Of a stretch of 64,000 bases of DNA, positions 18,401 through 26,147 are shown one piece after another. Within the stretch, counting starts at the first letter, position 1, and every line of letters begins with the position of its first letter. The DNA lies in assembly GCF_003957295.1 (NCBI RefSeq), contig NZ_RQPJ01000001.1, positions 372,001 to 436,000 of the forward strand, read 5' to 3'. The notes beneath the pieces are model-generated. The model had not been told where the DNA came from, ran no database searches, and saw only the letters and a program-made list of their open reading frames with translations. Made by a program: the position numbers and the translations under genes. This DNA comes from Arenibacter aquaticus. GTDB lineage: Bacteria > Bacteroidota > Bacteroidia > Flavobacteriales > Flavobacteriaceae.

Positions 18401-19868
18401 CATTGTGTTTTTCGGCAAACTTGAGCAACACCTGATTTACGCGGTCTTCATCTTCCTGGCCGTGCCTCATGATCTCTATGTACAGATCATCGCCAAAAGT
18501 CTCCTTCCACCAAATCAGGGCTTCCTCTGCCTGATTTTCCCCAACGTTCAACACCTTACTGGGCACTTCACCATAGAGGTTGCCGGTAAGTACAATAATA
18601 TCTTCCTTGTATTGCTCAATAACCTTTTTATCGATCCGGGGAACATAGTATTTTCCGTCCACAAAGGCTATAGAGGACATCTTGGCCAGGTTTAGATACC
18701 CTCTTTTGTTCTTGGCCAACATTACTATTTGATACCCATTGTCTTTTTGGGACTTATTGGTGTGATCCTCGCACACCTGAAATTCACAACCAATAATAGG
18801 AGTAATCTCCACCTCCGGTTCGGGAAGTTCCTCCAAAGGCTCCTGCCCTTCTTCCAGGGTTCCATTTTTGGTAGCCTCATAGCGTTTTAGGTTCTCCTCA
18901 TTTCTGGCCACCACGCCTTTATTGTGGTTAATGACCCCATTTACAAAATGAAAGGCCCCCATCATATTGGCGTGATCCGTCATGGCAACTGCCGGCATTT
19001 TAGCCTTAGCTGTAGCCGAAATCAAGGCAGGGATACTCATGGTAGACTGCAGAATGGAAAACTGCGTATGGTTGTGCAGGTGGGCAAAATTCGCCGTTTC
19101 CAGGGTCGCCAAATTTTCCTTGATCTCTTCCTTGGAAATACCTCCGGTATCCTTCTCCCAAAGGGCATCGGCTATTTTTTTGGAGGCTTTTTTTAGGTTG
19201 ATATGTTTTAAACCGATCAGCTGTATCTCCTGGGGATTGGCTTCGGAAAAGTTTTTAAAGTAATCCGGACCAACATCCAACTGTTCTGCAGTATACTCCT
19301 TTCTACGTACCAGTTCCAAGAAACAACGCGTAGTTGCCTCCACATCTGCCGTTGCATTGTGCGCCTCCCCAAATGGTTCCCCAAACAGGTATTGGTGCAG
19401 TTCCGTTAAGGTTGGCAACTTAAACTTACCTCCCCGGCCTCCGGGAATCTGGCACAATTGGGCCGTATGCTCTGTACAGGTATCCAGAACCGGCAACTCC
19501 TGCAGGCTATTTTCCACCTCATATCGATGGAATTCCGCCCCCATTATATTAAGGTCGAAACCAACATTTTGGCCCACCACAAATTTTGTCTTGGACAGGG
19601 CAGCATTGAATTTCTCCAACACCTCCCCTATGGGAACCCCATCCTGCTGTGCCAATTCGGTAGAGATCCCGTGAATCTGTTCGGCATCATAGGGAATATT
19701 AAAACCATCTGGCTGCACCAAATAGTCCTGACTCTCTATCACCCTTCCCATATCGTCATGCAACTGCCAGGCGATTTGAATGCAACGTGGCCAGTTGTCC
19801 GTATCCGTATAGGGGGCATCCCAACGTTTTGGCAATCCTGTGGTTTCCGTATCAAAAATAAGGTACAT
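15432..19868 (-). CDS. dnaE: DNA polymerase III alpha subunit with N-terminal 3'-5' exonuclease domain
   Basis: This 1478-residue replicative polymerase starts with a DnaQ-like DEDDh exonuclease (about residues 1-190): DTE at 6-8, NVGFDLNIMGAE near 100, and HNATAD near 170. A PHP domain begins near 263 (HLHNHTQFS, MTDHANMMGA). The palm carries the catalytic acidic cluster PDIDIDFDDEGRGR, with GPGRGSAAGS just before it. The FNKSHS motif, tandem HhH region and OB fold (AGVITDVQHRV) follow. DnaE of Escherichia coli is 1160 residues with a separate proofreading subunit (DnaQ), so here both activities lie in one chain. The added domain is on the N-terminus, not inside PHP as in PolC. The gene appears monocistronic. 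Confidence 0.95.
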   Translation of the reverse strand: MYLIFDTETTGLPKRWDAPYTDTDNWPRCIQIAWQLHDDMGRVIESQDYLVQPDGFNIPYDAEQIHGISTELAQQDGVPIGEVLEKFNAALSKTKFVVGQNVGFDLNIMGAEFHRYEVENSLQELPVLDTCTEHTAQLCQIPGGRGGKFKLPTLTELHQYLFGEPFGEAHNATADVEATTRCFLELVRRKEYTAEQLDVGPDYFKNFSEANPQEIQLIGLKHINLKKASKKIADALWEKDTGGISKEEIKENLATLETANFAHLHNHTQFSILQSTMSIPALISATAKAKMPAVAMTDHANMMGAFHFVNGVINHNKGVVARNEENLKRYEATKNGTLEEGQEPLEELPEPEVEITPIIGCEFQVCEDHTNKSQKDNGYQIVMLAKNKRGYLNLAKMSSIAFVDGKYYVPRIDKKVIEQYKEDIIVLTGNLYGEVPSKVLNVGENQAEEALIWWKETFGDDLYIEIMRHGQEDEDRVNQVLLKFAEKHNVKLVATNNTYYQEKADAHAHDILLCVKDGEKQATPIGRGRGYRYGLPNQEYYFKSSEEMKELFKDIPEAITNIQEVIDKVETFTLARDVLLPAFDIPEEFRFEEDKLDGGKRGENKYLRHITYEGAKKRYGEITPEIDERLDFELKVIEKTGYPGYFLIVEDFIRAAREMDVSVGPGRGSAAGSAVAYCLWITNLDPIKYDLLFERFLNPDRVSMPDIDIDFDDEGRGRVMDYVIDKYGANQVAQIITYGTMAAKSSIRDTARALDLPLGDADRMAKLIPNMSKLKKIIGVDEKKLKEKFNSEEIAKINELLAISEGDDLESETLNQAYVLEGSVRNTGIHACGVIITPDDITKFVPVALAKDSDMYCTQFDNSVVESAGLLKMDFLGLKTLTLIKDTVKIVKAKHGVELDPENFPLDDQKTYELFQRGETVGVFQYESPGMQKHMRSLKPTVFADLIAMNALYRPGPMEYIPSFIARKHGTEEIVYDLEACEEYLAETYGITVYQEQVMLLSQKLADFTKGEADVLRKAMGKKQKHVLDKMKPKFIEQASKKGHAVDKLEKIWKDWEAFAAYAFNKSHSTCYAWIAYQTAYCKAHYPAEYMAAVLSNNMNDIKQVTFFMEECKRMGLDVLGPDVNESYYKFAVNDAGAVRFGMGAVKGVGRGAVETIVENRKEGGPFKSVFDLAKRIDLRAANKKAFENLAVAGGFDSFGDTHRAQYFYEEGDGITFLEKAMKYGAKFQENENSSQVSLFGEASEVQIPEPVVPPCEEWGTMEKLRREKEVVGIYISGHPLDDFNAEIKAFCNASLSNLNDLEAIVNREVSFAGVITDVQHRVSKNGKGWAMFTMEDYTDSFEFRMFGEEYLKYRHFLMINSFAYVKVFVREGWVNRDTGKKGDPRMQFNMIMMLQDVMETFAKKLTIKLDIAQLREENILELKDTLVSHQGNHPLSFVVYEMEEQIKVNMTSRKQKIHISSELLLELNKQDVLYKLN

Positions 19869-20177
19869 AGCGCGGCTTTAAGTGATGGGGTTTAAAGTTG
19901 TAAAAATAAAGAAATACAGCTTAGAGGAAAAGAGCATTTATCAGGAGTTATCAACGTAGCCAGTATTTAAATCCAGACCCGCAATAAGCGCTAGACACCA
20001 CAGTTTTACATCACTATATGGATAAGAGAGCAGGAATATTTGGCAAAAATTAAATTTTAGTACAATTATTTGATTACCACATAAAAAGAAATATTATATT
20101 TGCACCCGCTTAGGAATAACCTAGCAGAAAAATTGAATTAATAATCCAGGGTCGGGCACCCTACAAATTAATGTGAT
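19869..20177. other. Intergenic region between divergent dnaE and rpsP
   Basis: This 309-base divergent spacer holds the rpsP promoter (20070-20102) and a leader of about 70 bases. No consensus promoter was found for dnaE. I see no other feature. Confidence 0.5.
20070..20102 (+). promoter_or_regulatory. Promoter of rpsP-rimM
   Basis: TTG (20070-20072), a 22-base spacer and TATATTTG (20095-20102) match the Bacteroidota consensus. The expected leader before the rpsP ATG is about 70 bases. Confidence 0.75.
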
Positions 20178-20723
20178 ATGCCAGTAAAAATTAGATTACA
20201 AAGACACGGAAAAAAAGGAAAACCCTTTTATTGGGTAGTAGCTGCGGATTCTCGCGCTAAAAGAGATGGTAAATTTCTAGAAAAGCTAGGTACCTATAAC
20301 CCAAACACCAACCCTGCAACTATTGAATTGGATCTAGACAGTTCTGTAAAATGGTTACAGAATGGAGCACAACCTACCGATACTGCCAAAAGAATCCTAT
20401 CTTACAAAGGAGTACTTTTAAAGCATCACTTGTTGGGCGGTGTACGTAAAGGCGCCTTGACCGAAGAGCAGGTTGAAGAAAAATTCAACGCTTGGTTGGA
20501 AGAAAAAGGCAAATTAGTTAGTTCTAAGGTAGAAGGCTTGGCAAAAGCAGATGCCGATGCTAAGGCTAAAGCCCTTGCTGCAGAGAAAGAGATAAACGAA
20601 AAACGTAAGGCAGCCGCAGCAGCAGCTGAGGCACCTGCCGAAGAGGAAGTCGCTCCAGAAGCAGCAGCTGAAGAAACTACCGAAGCTGCAGAAGCCACGG
20701 AAGAGACTAAAGAAACAGAATAG
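20178..20723 (+). CDS. rpsP: 30S ribosomal protein bS16
   Basis: bS16 binds 16S rRNA and helps assemble the small ribosomal subunit. The first 80 or so residues are the conserved core ([20 protein letters not shown], then [19 protein letters not shown]). The protein is 181 residues, about twice the usual length. The extra C-terminus is a charged, Ala/Glu-rich tail ([18 protein letters not shown] and similar), a feature often seen in Bacteroidota bS16. It is the first gene of an operon with rimM, 13 bases downstream. Confidence 0.97.
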   Translation: MPVKIRLQRHGKKGKPFYWVVAADSRAKRDGKFLEKLGTYNPNTNPATIELDLDSSVKWLQNGAQPTDTAKRILSYKGVLLKHHLLGGVRKGALTEEQVEEKFNAWLEEKGKLVSSKVEGLAKADADAKAKALAAEKEINEKRKAAAAAAEAPAEEEVAPEAAAEETTEAAEATEETKETE

Positions 20724-20736
20724 CGATTTAGAAACG

Positions 20737-21264
20737 ATGACAAAGGAAGAATGCTTCTACCTCGGTAAAATCGTTTCCAAACACAGCTTTAAGGGGGAGG
20801 TCCTAATAAAATTGGATACCGATGAACCCGAATTATACGAGAAAATGGAATCAGTATTTGTTTCACTGGGAAACAATCTGGTTCCATTTTTTATTGAAAA
20901 AAGTAGACTGCACAAATCCAGTTTACTACGGGTAAAATTTGAGGAAGTTTCCAATGAATCGGATGCGGATAAGGTAATGGGCTCCGAAATATATCTACCT
21001 CTTTCATTTCTACCCAAATTAAAAGGCAATAAGTTTTATTACCACGAAATTATTGGCTTTACCTTACAGGACAAGGTCCATGGCGACATTGGCATCATAC
21101 AAAGTGTTAACGACACTACTTCACAAGCTCTTTTTGAAGTTGAAAAAGGGGACAAACAATTGCTCATCCCTGTGAACGACCAAATTATCACCAAGGTAGA
21201 CCGTGACAACAAAACTATTTTTGTGGAAACCCCCGAGGGTCTAGTAGACCTCTATTTAGCCTAA
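20737..21264 (+). CDS. rimM: 16S rRNA processing protein RimM
   Basis: RimM is a maturation factor for the head of the 30S subunit and binds uS19. This 175-residue protein has the N-terminal RimM barrel starting with YLGKIVSKHSFKGEVLIK and a C-terminal PRC-type barrel with LIPVNDQIITKVD and VETPEGLVDLY. Co-transcription with rpsP, whose product acts in the same assembly step, supports the call. Confidence 0.95.
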   Translation: MTKEECFYLGKIVSKHSFKGEVLIKLDTDEPELYEKMESVFVSLGNNLVPFFIEKSRLHKSSLLRVKFEEVSNESDADKVMGSEIYLPLSFLPKLKGNKFYYHEIIGFTLQDKVHGDIGIIQSVNDTTSQALFEVEKGDKQLLIPVNDQIITKVDRDNKTIFVETPEGLVDLYLA

Positions 21265-21490
21265 AGTATCACTTTTGCGGCTTGCAGCATACCATTGAAT
21301 TCCATTCCCCTTATCGTCCATGCCCTGTGCCGAGCATCTAAATAAGTAGTTGTACAACAATTGCACTTTTACCAATCCCTTTACTATACTTTTAAATAGT
21401 CCCCATAAGATTTTTGGCAGATAACATTTCAAAATACTATTTTAGTCGTTTAATTTCTGTGCAACATCTGTACGATAAATACCCAATGCC

Positions 21491-22918
21491 ATGTTAAGAA
21501 TTTTACCCTTAGTCTATCTTGCCCTCACCTTGTTTTCCTGTGCCGAAAAGAAGGAAAAAAAAGACGCAAAATCCCCTCCCAATGTAATACTTATTTTTAC
21601 GGATGACCAAGGTTATGAGGATATTGGGGCAAACGGCTCGCCCAATATAGAGACCCCCAATCTGGACCAGATGGCAAAGGAAGGAATTAGACTAACCAGC
21701 TTTTATTCTGCACAGCCTATTTGCTCTGCATCCAGAGCTGGTATATTAACAGGTTGCTACCCTAACCGAATTGGCATACACAATGCCTTAGGGCCTGGTA
21801 GCCCAATAGGCATAAACGCCTCCGAGATGACCATTGCCGAAATGCTACAGAACACAGGCTATAAAACTGCCATCTTTGGAAAATGGCATTTAGGCGACAG
21901 CCCCAAGTTTTTGCCTACCCGTCATGGATTTGATGAATTCTTCGGAATTCCATACTCCAACGATATGTGGCCCTACCACCCCCAACAGGGAACAGTTTTT
22001 AACTTTGGCCCTTTGCCCCTTTATGAAAATGAAAAGGTACTGGATACCCTAACGGACCAAACACAACTTACTACCCAGATTACCGAAAGAAGCGTTGATT
22101 TTATCAACAGAAACAAAAACAACCCTTTCTTTTTGTATGTGCCCCACCCACAACCACATGTTCCCCTTTTTGTATCCGACAAATTCAAGGGAAAATCCAA
22201 AAGAGGACTGTACGGCGACGTAATTATGGAAATCGACTGGTCTGTGGGAGAAATACTCAAAGCCCTAAAAACAAACGGACTTGAAGAAAACACCTTGGTA
22301 ATTTTTACTTCGGACAATGGACCATGGCTTTCCTATGGTAACCATGCAGGAAGCGCTTTGCCTTTTAGGGAAGGAAAAGGAACCGCTTGGGAAGGGGCAC
22401 AACGGGAACCTTTTGTATTGCGCTACCCTAAAGAAATAAAGGCTGGAAGAACAATAGACGTACCCGTTATGGCAATAGATATTTTGCCTACCATTGCCGA
22501 AGTTACCGGTGCCCGCTTGCCCAATTTAACCATAGACGGCAAAAGTGCCTGGCCTGTTTTTAGGGGTGAAAGCAATGAGAGTCCCCAAGAGGCCTATTTC
22601 TTTTACTACAGGGTAAATGAACTTATGGGTGTGCGCTATGGAAAATGGAAAATGTACTTTCCGCACCGCTACAGGACTATGGAAGGACAAGAACCCGGGA
22701 AGGACGGACTCCCCGGCCAATATAAAATGATAGACATGGAGGAGATAGAACTCTATGACGTAAGCACGGATGTTAGCGAGACTAAAAACGTAGCAGAAGA
22801 ATACCCAGAAGTAGTGGACAAGATCAAGGTACTGGCCAATAATATGCGACAGGAACTGGGCGATTCCCTGCTGGATTTGGAAGGCACCAACAACAGAGAG
22901 CCGGGAAGGGTAGATTAA
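21491..22918 (+). CDS. Sulfatase (formylglycine-dependent arylsulfatase family)
   Basis: This 475-residue enzyme is predicted to hydrolyse sulfate esters, in marine flavobacteria usually on algal polysaccharides. The signature CSASR is at residues 78-82, where Cys78 would be converted to formylglycine by a maturation enzyme encoded elsewhere. The metal-site DDQ is at 38-40, and FGKWHLG and the second metal motif FTSDNGPW are present. The N-terminus carries a lipobox with Cys17 (LFSCAE), so the enzyme should be a lipoprotein. No SusCD pair or glycoside hydrolase is adjacent, so the substrate cannot be inferred from context. Confidence 0.93.
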   Translation: MLRILPLVYLALTLFSCAEKKEKKDAKSPPNVILIFTDDQGYEDIGANGSPNIETPNLDQMAKEGIRLTSFYSAQPICSASRAGILTGCYPNRIGIHNALGPGSPIGINASEMTIAEMLQNTGYKTAIFGKWHLGDSPKFLPTRHGFDEFFGIPYSNDMWPYHPQQGTVFNFGPLPLYENEKVLDTLTDQTQLTTQITERSVDFINRNKNNPFFLYVPHPQPHVPLFVSDKFKGKSKRGLYGDVIMEIDWSVGEILKALKTNGLEENTLVIFTSDNGPWLSYGNHAGSALPFREGKGTAWEGAQREPFVLRYPKEIKAGRTIDVPVMAIDILPTIAEVTGARLPNLTIDGKSAWPVFRGESNESPQEAYFFYYRVNELMGVRYGKWKMYFPHRYRTMEGQEPGKDGLPGQYKMIDMEEIELYDVSTDVSETKNVAEEYPEVVDKIKVLANNMRQELGDSLLDLEGTNNREPGRVD

Positions 22919-23021
22919 GACCCATAAGTTCCACGCACATTAAACCATTAAAACAATATTGGTATCTGCTAAATAAACAGCAAGCCAAGGGATTCCCTAT
23001 AAATAGTAAATGCCAAGCATT

Positions 23022-23735
23022 ATGAGCAAGCCATTCGTTTTTAAACAATTTACCGTACACCAAGATCATTGCGCTATGAAAATTGGCACCGATGGGGTCT
23101 TGCTGGGGGCCTGGACCTCACTAAAGGGCATGCCCGATTCTATTTTGGACATTGGAGCCGGAACCGGCGTCATTGCCCTAATGTTGGCCCAGCGAAGTGG
23201 AGCCAGCAGCATTGAGGGCATAGAAATAGACGAGGCTGCTTATGAACAATGTGTGGACAATTTTGAAAACTCCCCTTGGGGAGATCGATTATTCTGTTAC
23301 CACGCGGGATTGGATGAACTTACAGAGGATATAGAGGAGCAATATGACCTTATTGTTTCCAACCCTCCCTTCTATTCCGAAATAGTTTCTAGTGGCAACG
23401 ATTCCAGGGATATGGCAAGACAGAATAGATCCTTGCCCTTTGAAGAACTTATATTGGGTGTTTCCCAACTATTGGCGGAAAATGGCAGCTTTTCTACCAT
23501 TATCCCCTACAAGGAAGAAGATACATTTTTACAATTGGCCCGCCAGAGCAATCTGTTTCCAAAACGTATCACCAGGGTAAAAGGAAATCTACAATCCGAT
23601 ATAAAGCGAAGCCTTTTGGAGCTACAGTTTGGAGAAACGGAGGCAGCGGTAAATCAGCTTATTATTGAGGAGGGAAGACATCGCTACACACCGGAATATA
23701 TTGATCTGACCAAAGACTATTATTTAAAAATGTAA
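23022..23735 (+). CDS. tRNA1(Val) A37 N6-methyltransferase (TrmN6/YfiC family)
   Basis: This 237-residue class I SAM-dependent methyltransferase binds SAM at ILDIGAGTGVIALMLAQ. Its catalytic NPPF motif is in DLIVSNPPFYSE, typical of N6-adenine methylation. The N-terminal FKQFTVHQDHCAMKIGTDG segment is the signature of the YfiC/TrmN6 group, which modifies A37 of tRNA-Val. The second in-frame ATG at 23022 (MSKPF) is preferred; the first at 23010 adds only four residues. It is a single gene. Confidence 0.88.
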   Translation: MSKPFVFKQFTVHQDHCAMKIGTDGVLLGAWTSLKGMPDSILDIGAGTGVIALMLAQRSGASSIEGIEIDEAAYEQCVDNFENSPWGDRLFCYHAGLDELTEDIEEQYDLIVSNPPFYSEIVSSGNDSRDMARQNRSLPFEELILGVSQLLAENGSFSTIIPYKEEDTFLQLARQSNLFPKRITRVKGNLQSDIKRSLLELQFGETEAAVNQLIIEEGRHRYTPEYIDLTKDYYLKM

Positions 23736-23807
23736 CATCTATACTTTCTGGTGTTATAATTTTCACAAATCGACTATTTGTTTATTTTTGTTACAAAAGT
23801 TATTTGT

Positions 23808-24986
23808 ATGCGACCAGATTTGTTTGAAGCACCCGACTATTACAACTTAGACGATTTATTGACCGAAGAGCATAAACTGGTCCGCGATGCTGCCCGGCAA
23901 TGGGTAAAGCGGGACATATCGCCCATCATTGAAGAGTATGCCCAAAAGGCCGAGTTTCCAAAACAGATTATAAAGGGTTTGTCCGAAATTGGGGCATTGG
24001 GGCCTTATATTCCTGTAGAATATGGGGGTGCAGGTTTAGATCAGATCAGCTACGGACTCATCATGCAGGAGATAGAACGTGGCGATAGTGGTGTCCGATC
24101 TACCGCCTCGGTACAGTCTTCCCTGGTCATGTACCCAATTTTCGCCTATGGGAACGAATCCCAACGCAAAAAATACCTTCCCCAATTGGCCTCGGGAGAA
24201 TTAATGGGTTGCTTTGGACTAACGGAGCCCAACCACGGGTCCAATCCCGGTGGGATGGAAACCAAGTTTAAGGACATGGGCGACCATTATCTTTTAAACG
24301 GGGCCAAATTGTGGATCTCCAATTCCCCTTTTGCCGACCTGGCTATTGTTTGGGCCAAGAATGAAAAGGGGCGCATACACGGGCTAATCGTGGAACGGGG
24401 CATGGAGGGATTTTCCACACCTGAAACCCACAACAAATGGTCGTTACGGGCTTCAGCCACCGGAGAACTCATCTTTGACAACGTAAAAGTCCCAAAAGAA
24501 AACCTCTTGCCCGGAAAAAATGGACTTAGTGCCCCCTTAGGTTGTTTGGATTCTGCCCGCTACGGTATAGCCTGGGGTGCCATAGGAGCGGCTATGGATT
24601 GCTATGACACGGCCTTGCGCTATGCCAAGGAACGTATTCAATTTGGAAAACCTATTGCTGCCACCCAATTGCAACAAAAAAAATTGGCCGAAATGATTAC
24701 CGAAATTACCAAGGCACAATTATTGGCCTTCAGACTGGGGCAACTTAAAAACCAGGGTAGGGCCACCTCTGCCCAAATATCCATGGCCAAACGCAACAAC
24801 GTGGAAATGGCCATTAAAATAGCTAGGGAAGCCAGACAGGTATTGGGCGGCATGGGCATTAGCGGGGAATATAGCATTATGCGCCATATGATGAACCTGG
24901 AAAGTGTTATCACCTATGAAGGCACTCATGACATACACCTGCTGATCACCGGTGCCGATATTACCGGTTTGCCCGCTTTTCAGTAG
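23808..24986 (+). CDS. Acyl-CoA dehydrogenase, probably glutaryl-CoA dehydrogenase
   Basis: This 392-residue flavoenzyme of the acyl-CoA dehydrogenase family most resembles glutaryl-CoA dehydrogenase, which converts glutaryl-CoA to crotonyl-CoA in lysine and tryptophan breakdown. Supporting motifs are CFGLTEPNHGSNPG (FAD/substrate binding), YAKERIQFGKPI and the C-terminal TYEGTHDIH. In the last, Glu371 aligns with the catalytic base of the glutaryl-CoA enzyme. The ATG at 23808 gives the usual N-terminus (MRPDLFEAPDYYNLDDLL); a -7-like TATTTTTG lies at 23783-23790. There are no pathway neighbours. Confidence 0.88.
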   Translation: MRPDLFEAPDYYNLDDLLTEEHKLVRDAARQWVKRDISPIIEEYAQKAEFPKQIIKGLSEIGALGPYIPVEYGGAGLDQISYGLIMQEIERGDSGVRSTASVQSSLVMYPIFAYGNESQRKKYLPQLASGELMGCFGLTEPNHGSNPGGMETKFKDMGDHYLLNGAKLWISNSPFADLAIVWAKNEKGRIHGLIVERGMEGFSTPETHNKWSLRASATGELIFDNVKVPKENLLPGKNGLSAPLGCLDSARYGIAWGAIGAAMDCYDTALRYAKERIQFGKPIAATQLQQKKLAEMITEITKAQLLAFRLGQLKNQGRATSAQISMAKRNNVEMAIKIAREARQVLGGMGISGEYSIMRHMMNLESVITYEGTHDIHLLITGADITGLPAFQ

Positions 24987-25364
24987 TTTTTGAATTCCTT
25001 CCTTCCGTTCTAGGATAAATATTTAATAGGTGACCTATATTACCTCTGTCTACCACTGTATTTAAGGAATTAAACCAAAAGTTTCCCACTTAGGAATTTA
25101 TCCCAATTTTCGCTCTGGTAATTCCCAACACACATGCAAATTCCAGAAGGGTCGATAAATACATAACAAGCGGTAAAGCAAAACATAAAAGAAAACAAAT
25201 GTTATTTAGAGATATTTTGCTAAACCGATAATTGTAAGTATCTTAACTAAGATATTTACATTTTTTACCTATAAATATCATTTTATTAACAATGAAGTAA
25301 CCATGAAAGCCCAGGTTTTAATTTCCTTGCGGTACGCTTAATAAAGTAAATAGTACTTCTTAAA
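24987..25364. other. Intergenic region upstream of the ECF sigma gene
   Basis: No gene is seen in these 378 bases. The notable element is the inverted repeat at 25235-25258, listed separately. The rest is A/T-rich and shows no consensus -7 element before the sigma gene. Confidence 0.45.
25235..25258. promoter_or_regulatory. 11-2-11 inverted repeat upstream of the sigma gene
   Basis: TAAGTATCTTA and TAAGATATTTA are inverted copies with one mismatch around a 2-base centre (AC); the inner TATCTTA/TAAGATA is perfect. It lies 106 bases before the sigma start codon. The short centre and absence of a T run argue for a dimeric repressor or activator site, not a terminator. Confidence 0.45.
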
Positions 25365-25955
25365 ATGACCAATACCAATCCTGACCACAATACTTTAATT
25401 AATCAGCTCGTCTCCGAAAATGAGGAGGCATACGAGTTGTTGGTAGGGTTATTTTACAAGAAACTATTGGTTTATGCCTACAGCCTTTGCAGTGATTATC
25501 CCCAAGCACAGGATATTGTTCAAAACGTATTCTTGAGGGTATGGGAGCGAAGGGGGAACCTAATGGTGAAACAGTCGCTCTCCGGCCTTCTTCACAGGGC
25601 AGTTTACAATGAATTTATAGATACTGTACGCAAAAACAAACCCACCTATCCTTTGGATGAACTATATTGGAGCAGCTTGAACAACGTTGTAGATGAAGCC
25701 AATAAACAATTGCTGGAAGAAAAAATTAACTTGGTAAAAAGGGAAGTGGAGCATCTACCTTCAAAATGTAAGCAGGTATTCTTATTGAGCAAGAGAGACG
25801 GCCTTACCAATGTTGAAATAGCGACCTACCTAAACGTATCCATAAAAACCGTAGAATATCAAATTGCACATGCTTATAAGGCAATTAGAAAAGGAGCAGA
25901 GGTGAAAATTAAAAAATTGGTCCTAATGTTCTTCTCTATGGTCAAATCGGTTTAA
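25365..25955 (+). CDS. ECF-family RNA polymerase sigma factor (FecI-like)
   Basis: This 196-residue sigma factor has region 2 with AQDIVQNVFLRVWERRGNL (about 47-65) and region 4 with a helix-turn-helix ending SIKTVEYQIAHAYKAIRK (about 162-179). It directs RNA polymerase to promoters of TonB-dependent transporter operons when its anti-sigma partner releases it. The nearest FecR anti-sigma gene is at 37221-38366 on the other strand, beyond two susCD pairs. In the usual arrangement sigma, FecR and susC follow one another on one strand. The sigma gene converges on the last susD gene, with 192 bases between their stops. Confidence 0.92.
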   Translation: MTNTNPDHNTLINQLVSENEEAYELLVGLFYKKLLVYAYSLCSDYPQAQDIVQNVFLRVWERRGNLMVKQSLSGLLHRAVYNEFIDTVRKNKPTYPLDELYWSSLNNVVDEANKQLLEEKINLVKREVEHLPSKCKQVFLLSKRDGLTNVEIATYLNVSIKTVEYQIAHAYKAIRKGAEVKIKKLVLMFFSMVKSV

Positions 25956-26078
25956 TCCTAGGTCAATTCTACTTCTCCTACTGTCTAAAAAGAAGATTGC
26001 ACCCTACACTTAGAATGCATCTGAACCAAGAATTACTATATTAACCAATAGTTCTTCCCATCCACAAGAATATTTATT

Positions 26079-26118
26079 AAAAAAACCAGACCTGTACGCG
26101 CAGGGCATACAAGTCTGG
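26079..26118 (-). terminator. Intrinsic terminator after the downstream susD
   Basis: On the minus strand CCAGACTTGTA/TACAGGTCTGG pair with one mismatch and are followed by seven T. It lies 30 bases after the susD stop. The other strand has no T run, so it should not end sigma-gene transcription. Confidence 0.85.
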
Positions 26119-26147
26119 AATAATATCTAGAACGACTTGACTTTGTA

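Noticed and set aside
23022..24986. trmN6 and the acyl-CoA dehydrogenase as an operon.
   Set aside because: The 72-base gap contains a -7-like element, and the functions are unrelated.
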